Shown: positions 8,243 to 18,348 of the stretch, in pieces
Position numbering within the stretch: the stretch's first letter is position 1
Layout: every line of letters starts with the position of its first letter
Assembly (NCBI RefSeq): GCF_000421585.1
Contig: NZ_ATXH01000001.1
Location: 107,109 to 171,108 of the forward strand
DNA from: Thermodesulfatator atlanticus DSM 21156
GTDB lineage: Bacteria > Desulfobacterota > Thermodesulfobacteria > Thermodesulfobacteriales > Thermodesulfatatoraceae
Direction: 5' to 3'
Length of the DNA stretch: 64,000 nt
Notes under the pieces: model-generated
Told to the model about the DNA's origin: nothing
Databases searched by the model: none
Seen by the model: only the letters and a program-made list of their open reading frames with translations
Program-made: the position numbers and the translations under genes

Positions 8243-9929
8243 GAAAAACGATCCCTCCTGGGTGGCAGCTCCACTTAATAAAAACTTAGTTCTAAAACTT
8301 GCAAGTGAACTGGAAATCCCCCCTTTATTGGTACACCTCCTTATAAACCGTGGTATTTCTTCGCCGCAAGAGATTTATCATCACCTGAACCCGCGCCTTA
8401 GCGACTTTCCAAACCCCTTTCTGCTTAAGGACATGGATAAAGCCGTAGCAAGCCTTGTGAAAGCAATCAAAAAGCAAGAAAAAATTGCCATTTACGGAGA
8501 CTACGACGTGGATGGCACTACTGGTGCCGCTATCCTTTATCTCTTTTTAAAAGAACTTGGACTTAAGCCAGAAGTTATCTTCCCCCACCGCGAAAAAGAC
8601 GGCTACGGGTTCCATGCCAAATTTATCCCACTTCTTAAGGAAAAGGGTATAAAACTGGTCTTAACTGTTGATTGTGGTATCACTTCCCACGAAGCAGTCT
8701 CTTTCGCGGCAAAATCGGGAATCGACGTTATCATCACCGACCACCACGAGTGTCCCAAGGAACTTCCCCCTGCCCTTGCGGTTATAAACCCCAAAAGACC
8801 TGAAAACCACTATCCTTTTCGTGAGTTAGCAGGCGTGGGAGTGGCTTTTGCTCTTTTAAGGGCGCTCCGCCAAAGGCTTTTTGAAGAAGGCTTTTTTGGA
8901 AGTTCTCCTCCAAAACTTAAAAGCTACCTTGACTTGGTAGCTCTCGGCACCATTGCTGACATAGTGCCTCTTATCGGAGAAAATCGCCTTATCGCCTGCT
9001 TTGGTCTGAAAGAGCTTTCTCAAAGCAAAAGACCAGGACTTGTCGCCCTGAAACGAGTAAGTGGCTACGAGAACGGCCAGGTTGATACTAATGGCATAAT
9101 GTTCCGTCTGGCTCCCCGGATAAATGCTGCCGGACGCTTAAAACATGCAGAGCTTGCCTTTAAACTCTTAACCACCCCTTCTGAAGAAGAAGCGGAAAGC
9201 CTTGCCAAGGAACTTCATCTCCTAAATGCCCAGAGACAACAGCTTGAAGAACGCATTTTAAAGGAGGCCCTGGCTGAGATTGAAAATAAAATAGGCTTTG
9301 AAAAATCAGCCTACGTGCTAGCAGGAAACTGGCCCCTTGGCGTGATAGGTATCGTGGCCTCAAGGCTTCAGGAATCATTTTATCGCCCTGTTATTTTACT
9401 TTCTTTGCAAGAAGACCTTGCCCGGGGTTCTGGCAGAAGTATCCCGGAAATAAATCTTTATGAATGCCTTTGTGCCTGTAGTGATCACTTAAAGGCCTTT
9501 GGCGGCCATCCTGCCGCCGCTGGTTTAAAGCTTTGTCCGGAAAAAATCAAAGATTTTGCAAGCGCTTTTGAAAAGGCAGTAGCAAAATGTTTAGACGGGA
9601 AAATCCCAAGGCCCAAAATCCAGATTGACGCCTGGGTGCGTTTAAAACATCTCCTTGACCCGGTATTTTTAGAACATTTCCTTCGGCTTGAGCCCTTTGG
9701 CCCGGGGTATCCTGAACCAGTATTTGCCCTGAGAAACTTTGAAGTAAGAAATGCCAGCCTTGTAAAAGATAAGCACCTTAAGCTTTTTCTTTGGCAAGAG
9801 GGCTTAAGTCTTCCCGCCATTGCCTTTAGGTTTGGAAACGAAGTTCCTCAGAGGATACGAGCGCTTGCGGCTTCCCTTGACTTAAGTCCCTATCAAGGCA
9901 GAACCTATCTTCAATTGCGCATAAAAGAT

Positions 9930-9941
<12 letters not shown>
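8241..9941 (+). CDS. recJ: Single-stranded-DNA-specific exonuclease RecJ
   Basis: 566 residues, usual length. RecJ degrades single-stranded DNA 5' to 3' in recombination and mismatch repair. The DHH phosphoesterase motifs are complete: YGDYDVDGTTGA, LVLTVDCGITS, VIITDHHECP, and LGTIADIVPL. The DHHA1 motif is GRSIPEINLYECL with FGGHPAAAGL. A C-terminal OB-like domain follows (about residues 460-566). The ATG at 8241 lacks a clear Shine-Dalgarno; it overlaps head-on with the start codon of the DUF4911 gene, so its promoter or leader must lie inside that gene, or the message may be leaderless. The start agrees with the family (W near residue 7). Overlaps the HU-like gene tail to tail by 12 bp. 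Confidence 0.95.
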
Positions 9942-11625
<1,684 letters not shown>

Positions 11626-11736
11626 TCCTTTTAATAATGACAAGAAAATGAAACAGATAGCAAGCTAAATTTTCGTCTGGGAAGAGATTTCATTTCTTGT
11701 AATCGTCAACTTCAACTTTACTAGTTATATTAAAAA

Positions 11737-11820
11737 GACCTTTGCAAAATTGCCGATCATCAGGGTTTCAAGCCCTGGGATCCGTTCCCGTTTTTCGTTT
11801 CGAAAAATAGGAACGGATCC
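11737..11820 (+). repeat. MITE-like palindromic element, copy D (left arm plus hairpin)
   Basis: Left end GACCTTTGCAAAATTGCCGA, a small hairpin CAGGGTTTCAAGCCCTG, then the central stem GGATCCGTTCCCG / GGAACGGATCC. The right arm is missing. The hairpin ends 31 bp before the ATG of the UPF0045 gene, right before its ribosome site. An open frame running through the repeat into that gene is accidental. Confidence 0.82.
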
Positions 11821-11851
11821 TTATGATGACCGGGTGATAGGAGGGCAGGCT

Positions 11852-12148
11852 ATGGCACTTATGGACATAAGCATTATTCCTCTGGGCACTGGTTCAACAA
11901 GCCTTAGCAAATACATCGCAGACATTGAAAAATACCTCATAGAGAAAAACATCCCCCATGCCCTTACAGACATGGGAACTATTATCGAAGGTGATGTTGA
12001 TACTTTGTTAAAAATTGCCCGCGAACTCCATGAAATCCCTTTTAAAGCTGGAGCTAAGAGAGTGTATATGGCCATTAAAATAGACGACCGTAGAGACAAG
12101 GAAACACACCTAGGGGAAAAGGTAAAAAGGGTCAAGAGCAAGCTTTAA
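11852..12148 (+). CDS. UPF0045 / MTH1187-type thiamine-binding-like protein
   Basis: 98 residues from the ATG at 11852, preceded by AGGAGGG. The family (MTH1187/YkoF-like ferredoxin-fold) is recognised by ISIIPLGTGSTSLSKYIADI near the N-terminus and DMGTIIEGDVDTLL with HEIPFKAGAKRVYMAIKIDD. Some members bind thiamine or hydroxymethylpyrimidine; others have no proven ligand. A longer frame reaches back to 11750 but would encode the MITE, so I reject it. It heads a tight run of plus-strand genes (CxxC microprotein, polyferredoxin, rph, rdgB, CoA-binding protein). Confidence 0.85.
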   Translation: MALMDISIIPLGTGSTSLSKYIADIEKYLIEKNIPHALTDMGTIIEGDVDTLLKIARELHEIPFKAGAKRVYMAIKIDDRRDKETHLGEKVKRVKSKL

Positions 12149-12154
12149 AGAAAA

Positions 12155-12286
12155 ATGAGGCACTTTCCTAAAGTAATTTTATTGGCAGGAGCAGGGCTTT
12201 TGCTTTACGGCTTTGCCCACGATGGGTTTCGCTTTGTGTGGTCACGCGCAGTATCCCTTTGCCTTTCCTGCATGGGGCTTGAATGA
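12155..12286 (+). CDS. CD1871A-like CxxC microprotein (43 residues)
   Basis: ATG at 12155, TGA at 12284-12286, only 6 bp after the UPF0045 gene. The protein is one membrane helix (VILLAGAGLLLYGFA), a short amphipathic stretch and a C-terminal LCLSCMGLE. This is the layout of the CD1871A-type CxxC microproteins: an N-terminal helix, then a C-terminal cysteine pair followed by MG/IG. Its stop overlaps the start of the polyferredoxin gene (ATGA), the same pairing seen for the family elsewhere. The cysteine pair may serve electron transfer or cluster assembly with that partner; no function is established. Confidence 0.75.
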   Translation: MRHFPKVILLAGAGLLLYGFAHDGFRFVWSRAVSLCLSCMGLE

Positions 12287-13206
12287 AGTTTAAAAAGCGC
12301 ACCCTTTCGCAACTCATCTTCACCCTCCTTGCCAATGCCAATATTGCCTTTTTGTGGCAAAAGGCCCTTTACCGCGGCCCTTTGAAAGGACTTTGCTTCC
12401 CGGGGCTTAATTGTTATTCCTGTCCTGCAGCACTTTTTGCCTGCCCTCTTGGAGCCCTTCAGCAAAGTCTTCTTAGTTTGCGGCTCTTAAAGGCCCAGGC
12501 CCTGGCTTCTCTTTCTTATGTGCTTGGGTTTCTTTTTCTTTACGGAATTTTTTTGGGAAGGGTTGTCTGCGGGTGGATCTGTCCTTTTGGTTTTTTGCAG
12601 GAGCTAATCTTTCGCATAAAGACCAGCAAGCTTGAAATTCCACGTAAACTTTACCTTGTAAAGTATGTTTTGCTCGCAATTTTTGTTATCTTGCTTCCTG
12701 CTATTATGGTCACCCAGACTGGTTATGGGAAACCCTGGTTTTGTAACCTCATTTGCCCGGCAGGAACCCTTGAAGCAGGGCTCATAAATCTTTCTTTGCG
12801 CGATTCTTTGCGAGCCCTTGTTGGTTTCCTTTTTTACTGGAAAGTTATGTTACTTCTGGCCATCATGGTTCTTTGTGTTTTTTATTTCCGCTTTTTTTGT
12901 GCGGTACTCTGCCCCCTTGGCGCGCTTTACGGGCTTTTCAACAGGTTAAGCCTTATTAAACTCACCTGGCGCAAGGAAGACTGCCTTGATTGCCATCTGT
13001 GCGAAAAAATATGTCCCCTTAACCTCAAAGTCCCTGAGGAGTTAAACGGCCCAGAGTGTATTCGTTGCCTAAATTGTTTAAATATTTGCCCTACCAGGGT
13101 TATCCAGCTGGAATTATCATTAGAAATGGCTGAAAAATTTGACGAAAAAAACTTAGCTGTTAAAAAAGAAACATGCGCCCAGATGGAAGAAAACCAGACG
13201 AATTAA
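12283..13206 (+). CDS. Membrane 4Fe-4S polyferredoxin (NapH/YccM-like)
   Basis: 307 residues. Several membrane helices alternate with cysteine clusters: [20 protein letters not shown] near residue 50, [13 protein letters not shown] (about 105), [12 protein letters not shown] (about 152), [14 protein letters not shown] (about 207). They are followed by two C-terminal 4Fe-4S ferredoxin motifs ([14 protein letters not shown] and [14 protein letters not shown]). The NapH/NosR/YccM-type CxxxCP repeats and the ferredoxin tail indicate an inner-membrane electron carrier, probably linking quinone or ferredoxin to a periplasmic or membrane reductase not in view. Translationally coupled to the CxxC microprotein upstream; overlaps rph by 34 bp. 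Confidence 0.88.
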   Translation: MKFKKRTLSQLIFTLLANANIAFLWQKALYRGPLKGLCFPGLNCYSCPAALFACPLGALQQSLLSLRLLKAQALASLSYVLGFLFLYGIFLGRVVCGWICPFGFLQELIFRIKTSKLEIPRKLYLVKYVLLAIFVILLPAIMVTQTGYGKPWFCNLICPAGTLEAGLINLSLRDSLRALVGFLFYWKVMLLLAIMVLCVFYFRFFCAVLCPLGALYGLFNRLSLIKLTWRKEDCLDCHLCEKICPLNLKVPEELNGPECIRCLNCLNICPTRVIQLELSLEMAEKFDEKNLAVKKETCAQMEENQTN

Positions 13207-13886
13207 GACCAGTAAAGATAATCCCTCATTACCTTAAGTATGCTGAGGGCTCAGCCTTAATTGAGCTTGGAGAAACCAAAGTTATTTGCAGCGTTTCTGT
13301 GGAAGAAAAAGTCCCCGCCTTTTTGAAAGACACAGGCATGGGCTGGATTACCGCAGAATACGCCATGCTTCCCCGCTCAACCCATACACGCACGCCGCGT
13401 GAAACCTCTGGCAAAAAGGGGCGCTCTTATGAAATCCAGCGCCTTATTGGAAGAAGCCTGCGAGCGGTGGTTGATTTAAGCCTTCTTGGCGAGCGCACTT
13501 TTTGGGTTGATTGCGACGTTGTCCAGGCTGATGGTGGCACGCGTACTGCCTCAATAACAGGGGCATGGGTAGCCCTGGCTCTTGCCTTTCGTAAGCTTAT
13601 GAGAGAAGGCCTTCTTGCTCATGATCCTATAAAACACCATCTTGCAGCCATAAGTTGTGGCATGGTGGCAGGCGAAGTGCTTCTTGATCTTTCCTACGAA
13701 GAAGACTCTGTCGCAGAGGTTGATGCCAATTTTGTTATGACTAACGATGAAAAAATCGTTGAAATTCAGACCACCGCAGAAAAAGAACCCTTTGATTGGG
13801 AAGTATTTGAAAAAATGAAGACTTTGGCCTTAAAAGGCATAAAAGAGCTTTGTGCCGTGCAACAAGAGGTGCTTAAAAATGCCTAA
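13173..13886 (+). CDS. rph: Ribonuclease PH
   Basis: 237 residues, standard length. RNase PH is a phosphorolytic 3'-5' exonuclease that trims tRNA 3' ends. Motifs: [16 protein letters not shown] at the N-terminus, [16 protein letters not shown], the [20 protein letters not shown] region with the conserved arginines for phosphate and [23 protein letters not shown], and [20 protein letters not shown]. The start overlaps the polyferredoxin gene by 34 bp. Downstream rdgB starts 8 bp before its end, the usual rph-rdgB pair. Confidence 0.97.
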   Translation: MRPDGRKPDELRPVKIIPHYLKYAEGSALIELGETKVICSVSVEEKVPAFLKDTGMGWITAEYAMLPRSTHTRTPRETSGKKGRSYEIQRLIGRSLRAVVDLSLLGERTFWVDCDVVQADGGTRTASITGAWVALALAFRKLMREGLLAHDPIKHHLAAISCGMVAGEVLLDLSYEEDSVAEVDANFVMTNDEKIVEIQTTAEKEPFDWEVFEKMKTLALKGIKELCAVQQEVLKNA

Positions 13887-14496
13887 AGAAAAAATCACCT
13901 TGGTGCTTGCCACGCGAAATTCGGGAAAAATAAAAGAAATAAAGGCCCTTTTAGCTGATCTTCCCGTTGAAGTAAAAAGTGTAGGGGATTTTCCTCAGGC
14001 TCCAGAGGTAGAAGAAACTGGCAAGACTTTTTTTGAAAACGCCTTTAAAAAGGCCAAAGAAGTTGCTGAGGCCACTGGGGAGCTTTGTCTTGCTGATGAC
14101 TCAGGGATTGAGGTAGATGCCTTAGGCGGAGCCCCTGGGGTTTATTCCGCGCGTTTTGCCGGAGAAGATGCCACTGATGAGGCCAATATTGCCAAGCTCC
14201 TTAAAGAATTAGAAGGAATCCCTCCTGAAAAACGAAGCGCACGTTTTAAGTGTGTAATGGTGGTTTATCATCCCTCTGGCAAATGGTTTAAGGCTGAGGG
14301 AGTCTGGGAAGGGCAAATTACCGAAGAACCCAAAGGAAACCTTGGTTTTGGCTACGATCCCGTTTTTTTGGTGCCAGAGCTTGGAAAAACCGCCGCTGAA
14401 CTTACCTTGGAAGAAAAAAATAAGCTAAGCCACCGAGGAAAGGCCTTAGCTGAGTTGAAAGAAAAATTAAAAACGTTTCTTTGCGAGCTTTCATGA
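13879..14496 (+). CDS. rdgB: XTP/dITP diphosphatase (non-canonical purine NTP pyrophosphatase)
   Basis: 205 residues from the ATG at 13879 (frame open to 13852, but the family starts at [19 protein letters not shown]). Hydrolyses ITP, XTP and dITP to monophosphates to clean the nucleotide pool. Motifs: the SGKIKEI substrate loop, [43 protein letters not shown], and LSHRGKAL near the C-terminus. Overlaps rph by 8 bp and the CoA-binding gene by 4 bp, so all are in one operon. Confidence 0.97.
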   Translation: MPKEKITLVLATRNSGKIKEIKALLADLPVEVKSVGDFPQAPEVEETGKTFFENAFKKAKEVAEATGELCLADDSGIEVDALGGAPGVYSARFAGEDATDEANIAKLLKELEGIPPEKRSARFKCVMVVYHPSGKWFKAEGVWEGQITEEPKGNLGFGYDPVFLVPELGKTAAELTLEEKNKLSHRGKALAELKEKLKTFLCELS

Positions 14497-14936
14497 AAAG
14501 AGAATGTACTTTGCCTAATTACACCGATATTTCCGCCTTAGCTAAAGAAATAGTCTCTCAAAGCAAAAACATAGCCATTGTTGGGGCAAGCGCTAAAGAA
14601 GAACGCCCAAGCTTTCAGGTAATGAAATATTTGCTTGAGCACGGATTCAAAGTAGTCCCGGTTAATCCCGGACAAAAAGAAATCCTTGGCCAAAAATGCT
14701 ATCGGCGACTCTCTGAGATTCCTGCGGAAGAAAAAATAGACACTGTTATTATTTTTAGGCGTGCCGACCAGGTCCCACCTATTGTACGTGAGGCCTTATC
14801 CTGTGGCATAAAAAACATCTGGTTGCAAGAAGGCATTGTAAGCGAGGAGGCACAAGATCTTGCTAAAAAAGCTGGCGGGCGTTTGGTCATGAATCTTTGC
14901 TTCAAAAAGGTCCACCAACTAATCTCTCAGAAATAA
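14493..14936 (+). CDS. CoA-binding domain protein (YccU-like)
   Basis: 147 residues from the ATG at 14493, overlapping the rdgB stop as ATGA. A single CoA-binding Rossmann domain: KNIAIVGASAKEERPSFQVM, FKVVPVNPGQKEILGQKCY, IDTVIIFRRADQVPPIVREA, IKNIWLQEGIVSEEAQDLA, and GRLVMNLCFKKVHQ. Similar stand-alone domains bind CoA in the cytoplasm, but their role is unclear. Last gene of the operon that begins at the UPF0045 gene; the 450 bp after it hold two kinds of repeats. Confidence 0.9.
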   Translation: MKRECTLPNYTDISALAKEIVSQSKNIAIVGASAKEERPSFQVMKYLLEHGFKVVPVNPGQKEILGQKCYRRLSEIPAEEKIDTVIIFRRADQVPPIVREALSCGIKNIWLQEGIVSEEAQDLAKKAGGRLVMNLCFKKVHQLISQK

Positions 14937-15078
14937 AACGTCATTGCGAATATCTTACCCTCACCAGTCATCATTAGGCGACGTGCTCGTCAAAATGCTC
15001 TTACAGGGTTAAAAATATCTTGTTACTTACCGAAAAAGATGACTTTTTTAGTAAGCCAGGTATTCTACTAACAAAAAT

Positions 15079-15159
15079 GAGACCTTTGCAAAACATCTTT
15101 TCTTAAGGCCCTTGTGGTTGTGCTTGCAATACTGATCTCGACAATTTTGCAAAGGTCTC
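15079..15159 (-). repeat. MITE-like palindromic element, copy E (81 bp, central hairpin absent)
   Basis: Perfect ends GAGACCTTTGCAAAA / TTTTGCAAAGGTCTC. Read on the minus strand the arms match copy A (GATCAGTATTGCAAGCACAA, then CAAGGGCCTTAAGAAAAG), but the BamHI-bounded hairpin between CAAGG and GCCTTAAG is cleanly missing. Flanked by the exact direct repeat AAAAAT (15073-15078, 15160-15165). A degenerate GTCATTGCGA unit stands at 14940-14949. Confidence 0.88.
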
Positions 15160-15204
15160 AAAAATGTCATTTGTAAGCATAAAACAGGTGATATTTTACA
15201 ACAC

Positions 15205-15372
15205 AGTGAGCAATCTAGATCCCTCACTATGTTCGGGAAAGCGATCGCTTTGTCGGCCCTAACGGGCCTCCTCGCGATGACGCCTTGGTGGTCATTGCGA
15301 GCGAAGCGAAGCAATCTCGGAAAGCGAAGGGATGGGATCTCGCGGGCGTACAAGTCGCTTCGTGATGACACT
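15205..15372 (+). repeat. GTCATTGCGAGCGAAGCGAAGCAATCTC-type dispersed repeat (two units)
   Basis: The core at 15291-15318 reads GTCATTGCGAGCGAAGCGAA followed by GCAATCTC. Before it is an inverted relative (GAGCAATCTAGATCC ... CCTCGCGATGACG, 15208-15282) and after it GGATGGGATCTCGCGG ... CGCTTCGTGATGACA. Repeats built on this cattgcgag/gcaatctc theme are common in intergenic DNA of many Gram-negative genomes. The array runs up to 15 bp before the radical SAM gene. Together with copy E it fills the 450-bp gap at 14937-15386. Confidence 0.75.
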
Positions 15373-15386
15373 TTGTCGGATAAAAG

Positions 15387-17006
15387 ATGCCATCATTATT
15401 AACCAGTGAAAAAGGCGTATTCAAAAAGCGCTGGCGTGGAAGAGTTCCCGTAGCCCTTGTCTTTCCCAACACCTACCACGTGGGCATGTCAAATCTTGGT
15501 TTTCGCCTGGTTTATGAAACATTAAACGCATACGACGAAATAGTTTGCGAAAGATTTTTTCTCCCAGAAGACGGAAAACCCCTGCGTTCGGTGGAATCAA
15601 ACAGACCTCTTACTGATTTTTCCCTTGTCCTTTTTTCAGTTTCTTTTGAAGCTGACCTTGTTAACCTGGTAAAAATCTTAGAACAAGCAGGCATACCACC
15701 CCTGAGGACTGAGAGAAAAAAAGATAGTCCTATCCTGGCAGGGGGCATTGCTACCTGGCTTAACCCTGATCCTTTCACCCCTTTTGTGGATGGCTTTTTG
15801 ATTGGCGAAATAGAAGCTTTTTCTGCAGACTTGGTTTCTGCCCTTTTGGGTGAAAAAGCTATCGAAGAGATCCCCTGTTATCTTGATGCCAAATACGAAG
15901 TCTCTTTTGATGCAGACGGCTTTTTAAAAGAGATAAAGACTGCTCCTATAAAAAGAGTCTTTACCCAAGAGATAAGCCGTCCTCCCTTTTCGGGTCTTAT
16001 CACCAAAGAAACTGAATTTGCAGATACTTACCTTTTGGAAGTGGGAAGAGGCTGCGGGCGTGGGTGTCGTTTTTGTGCGGCAGGCATCCTTTATCGCCCG
16101 CCAAGGCCCTGGCCCAAAGAGATTCTTCATAAAGCCGTATCTTTTATCCCTGATAAGGCTAAGGTAGGGCTTGTGGGGCTTGAGTTTGCAAACCAAGAAA
16201 CCATCATTGAACTTGCCAGGAGGCTTCTTGCCAAAGACTGCACGATCACTTTTTCGTCCCTTAGGGCTGACGCCCTTACAGAAGACTTTGCAAGGCTTTT
16301 GGTTAGGCAAAAAACTGCTACTATTGCCCCTGAGGCTGGCACCGAAAGGCTAAGACGCATCATAAACAAGGGATTAGACGAAGAAGCAATTCTTTCTGCC
16401 ACAGAACTCCTTGCTAAAGAAGGTATAAAAGCCCTTAAACTTTATTTTATGATAGGCCTTCCCTTTGAAACTGATGAAGACTTAAGGGGAATTGTAAACT
16501 TAGCAAAAAAAATAAGACACACCCTTGATAAGGTAACACGCCCTAAAGGATACGTGGTTGAAATAAGACTTAGCGTGGCTTCTTTTGTCCCAAAGCCGCA
16601 CACGCCTTTTCAGTGGGTACCCTTTGAAAACAAAGGCTCCCTTAAAAAGAAAATTACCTGGTTAAAAAAGGAATCACGCAAAATAGCAAGTACCAGGTTT
16701 ACCGCAGATCTTCCCAAATGGGCTGCCATGCAGGCCCTTATCGCAAGAGGAGATAGACGCCTTAAAAACTTTATCCTGGCTTTAGCCAGGGGGAAAAATC
16801 TATCTCAGGCCTTTGCAAGCCTGCCCCTAAATCCGCTTTTTATTCTTGCCAGAGAGCGCCAAAAAGAAGAGCTGTTCCCCTGGGAGGTAATAGACTTAGG
16901 GGTTAAAAAAGAATTTTTGTATGAAGAATGGGTACGGGCTCGCCAGGGGAAAACAAGCCCGCCCTGCCATCTTGGGAAATGTAAGCGCTGTGGTGCTTGC
17001 CTCTAA
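15387..17006 (+). CDS. Radical SAM protein with B12-binding-like N-terminal domain
   Basis: 539 residues. The N-terminal half resembles the Rossmann domain of B12-binding radical SAM proteins (PVALVFPNTYHVGMSNLGFR, FSVSFEADLVNLVKILEQAG, ILAGGIATWLNPDPFTPFVD). The radical SAM core follows with the cluster motif GCGRGCRFCAAG near residue 225, a SAM-binding FANQETIIELARRLL region, SSLRADAL, and APEAGTERLRRIINKG. The C-terminus ends in a cysteine group (CHLGKCKRCGACL) that could hold metal or an extra cluster. It resembles the TIGR03960/YgiQ-like group of unknown substrate. ATG at 15387 is preceded by GGATAAAAG, a weak ribosome site. No nearby gene suggests the substrate. Confidence 0.85.
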   Translation: MPSLLTSEKGVFKKRWRGRVPVALVFPNTYHVGMSNLGFRLVYETLNAYDEIVCERFFLPEDGKPLRSVESNRPLTDFSLVLFSVSFEADLVNLVKILEQAGIPPLRTERKKDSPILAGGIATWLNPDPFTPFVDGFLIGEIEAFSADLVSALLGEKAIEEIPCYLDAKYEVSFDADGFLKEIKTAPIKRVFTQEISRPPFSGLITKETEFADTYLLEVGRGCGRGCRFCAAGILYRPPRPWPKEILHKAVSFIPDKAKVGLVGLEFANQETIIELARRLLAKDCTITFSSLRADALTEDFARLLVRQKTATIAPEAGTERLRRIINKGLDEEAILSATELLAKEGIKALKLYFMIGLPFETDEDLRGIVNLAKKIRHTLDKVTRPKGYVVEIRLSVASFVPKPHTPFQWVPFENKGSLKKKITWLKKESRKIASTRFTADLPKWAAMQALIARGDRRLKNFILALARGKNLSQAFASLPLNPLFILARERQKEELFPWEVIDLGVKKEFLYEEWVRARQGKTSPPCHLGKCKRCGACL

Positions 17007-17575
17007 GATTTTTGTACCCTTTTGGTGGCTTTTAGTTGAAGGACCTGCTGTCTAAAAATGTGTTGCACCAGCTTGTCTTGATCAGCTTCGGTTATCCAGA
17101 TGAACTTAAAAGCAACTTCGTAACCGTTTTCTTCACTTTTTTCCACGCGGATAACTTCTCCAAAGGTTTTAATAAAAATCCAGTCCGGCAAAAGCCCAAG
17201 GTCTATTTCAAAGATAGCCCCAACCTCTAGCTTTTTGGGGAAACGAATCCTTAACCCACCAGCACTAAGATTGGCCTCTGTTTCCTGAAAACCTTCTAAA
17301 AATTCCTCCCCAAGGAGTTTTATCAAAATACGATCAAGCTTGTGGTTCAGTATCTGGAGAACTCCTGCAAGGTCCCTGTCTTTGTCCCTAAGACGTTTAA
17401 GGTAAGTTTCAAGTTTGAGTACTTCTCCTGGCGGACGAATGGGGTCAATCCAGGGGCTTTCCTTGCCCTCACGGTAATTTTCAAGCTTGCGTTCGAATTC
17501 TTCACGGCTGAGGGGTTTTAAACGTAAAAGAACGTGGTCATATATGCGGATATAGTTTCTTTTTTCCTCGCTCAT
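17003..17575 (-). CDS. PilZ-domain protein of the motor operon
   Basis: 190 residues. The C-terminal half is a PilZ domain: NLSAGGLRIRFPKKLEVGAI carries the (D/N)xSxxG motif and FIKTFGEVIRVEKSEENGYE the strand that follows. The N-terminal part (KRNYIRIYDHVLLRLKPLSR) is also basic and may supply the RxxxR arm, with a helical stretch between (LETYLKRLRDKDRDLAGVLQ). PilZ domains bind cyclic di-GMP and, in motor operons, slow or stop rotation (YcgR-like). It is the third gene after motA and motB, with a 4-bp overlap to motB, so it likely acts on the stator. Convergent with the radical SAM gene by 4 bp. Confidence 0.85.
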   Translation of the reverse strand: MSEEKRNYIRIYDHVLLRLKPLSREEFERKLENYREGKESPWIDPIRPPGEVLKLETYLKRLRDKDRDLAGVLQILNHKLDRILIKLLGEEFLEGFQETEANLSAGGLRIRFPKKLEVGAIFEIDLGLLPDWIFIKTFGEVIRVEKSEENGYEVAFKFIWITEADQDKLVQHIFRQQVLQLKATKRVQKS

Positions 17576-18348
17576 TTGGCCTCCTCAGGCAAAGGTTCCT
17601 GTTCTTTAGCACCAGAGAACGCTTCCTGGTACTTAAGAAGCGGATTTTTTTGTTGAAGCAAAATTATTTCAACCCGTCGGTTAGCTGCCCGGTGCTTTTC
17701 AGTATCATTGGGGTAAAGGGGCCTGCTTGGGCCGTAACCTACGGCAGCCACCTGCCGCGGGAGTACAAATTTGTGTTTAAGCAAAAACTCTACCACAGAA
17801 ACCGCCCTTGCCGCAGAAAGCTCCCAGTTGGAACGATATTTTCCCCTCACAATGGGCGTATCATCGGTATGGCCTGCGACTATGATTTCTCCGTCAAAAA
17901 GTTCCAGAATTTCTCCTACTTTTAAGAGGATTTGCTTGGCCCGGGGAGTAAGCTCAGCGCTACCTTTAGGAAACATAACTTCGTCCTTGAAACGCAAGAC
18001 AACGCGGTCTTTTAAGCTTTCTATCTGGATCTCCCCTTTTATCATTTCAAGTTTTACCGTAGCGCGGATTCGCTCAAGCAAGTCATCTACGGTAAATTTA
18101 GGTGGAAACTCAGTGGTTACTACGCTAATCCCTTTGGGTAACTGAAAGACAATTTCTTCGCGCTGCACGCCAAAGGCATCGCGCAATGATCCTGCTACTT
18201 CTTTAAATTTTGCGGGATCCATCTCTGAGAAGGAAAGAAGCAAAACGAAAAAGCACATGAGCAGAGACATAAGGTCGGCAAAGGTGGTCATCCATTTTGG
18301 TGCTCCGCCTCCCTCGTTTTTTTTGCGCTGGGGTTCAGTTTTGGCCAT
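17572..18348 (-). CDS. motB: Flagellar stator protein MotB
   Basis: 258 residues. Single N-terminal membrane helix with the proton-binding aspartate region (MTTFADLMSLLMCFFVLLLS), a plug region, and a C-terminal OmpA-like peptidoglycan-binding domain (IIVAGHTDDTPIVRGKYRSN, NWELSAARAVSVVEFLL, VAAVGYGPSRPLYPNDTEKH, NRRVEIILL). With MotA it forms the ion-driven stator of the flagellar motor in the inner membrane. Starts 1 bp inside the motA stop (TAATG) and overlaps the PilZ gene by 4 bp. Confidence 0.95.
   Translation of the reverse strand: MAKTEPQRKKNEGGGAPKWMTTFADLMSLLMCFFVLLLSFSEMDPAKFKEVAGSLRDAFGVQREEIVFQLPKGISVVTTEFPPKFTVDDLLERIRATVKLEMIKGEIQIESLKDRVVLRFKDEVMFPKGSAELTPRAKQILLKVGEILELFDGEIIVAGHTDDTPIVRGKYRSNWELSAARAVSVVEFLLKHKFVLPRQVAAVGYGPSRPLYPNDTEKHRAANRRVEIILLQQKNPLLKYQEAFSGAKEQEPLPEEAK

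Noticed and set aside
11750..11851. An open frame through MITE copy D into the UPF0045 gene, which would lengthen the protein by 34 residues.
   Set aside because: The extra part encodes the repeat, and the ATG at 11852 has its own AGGAGGG ribosome site and fits the family's N-terminus.
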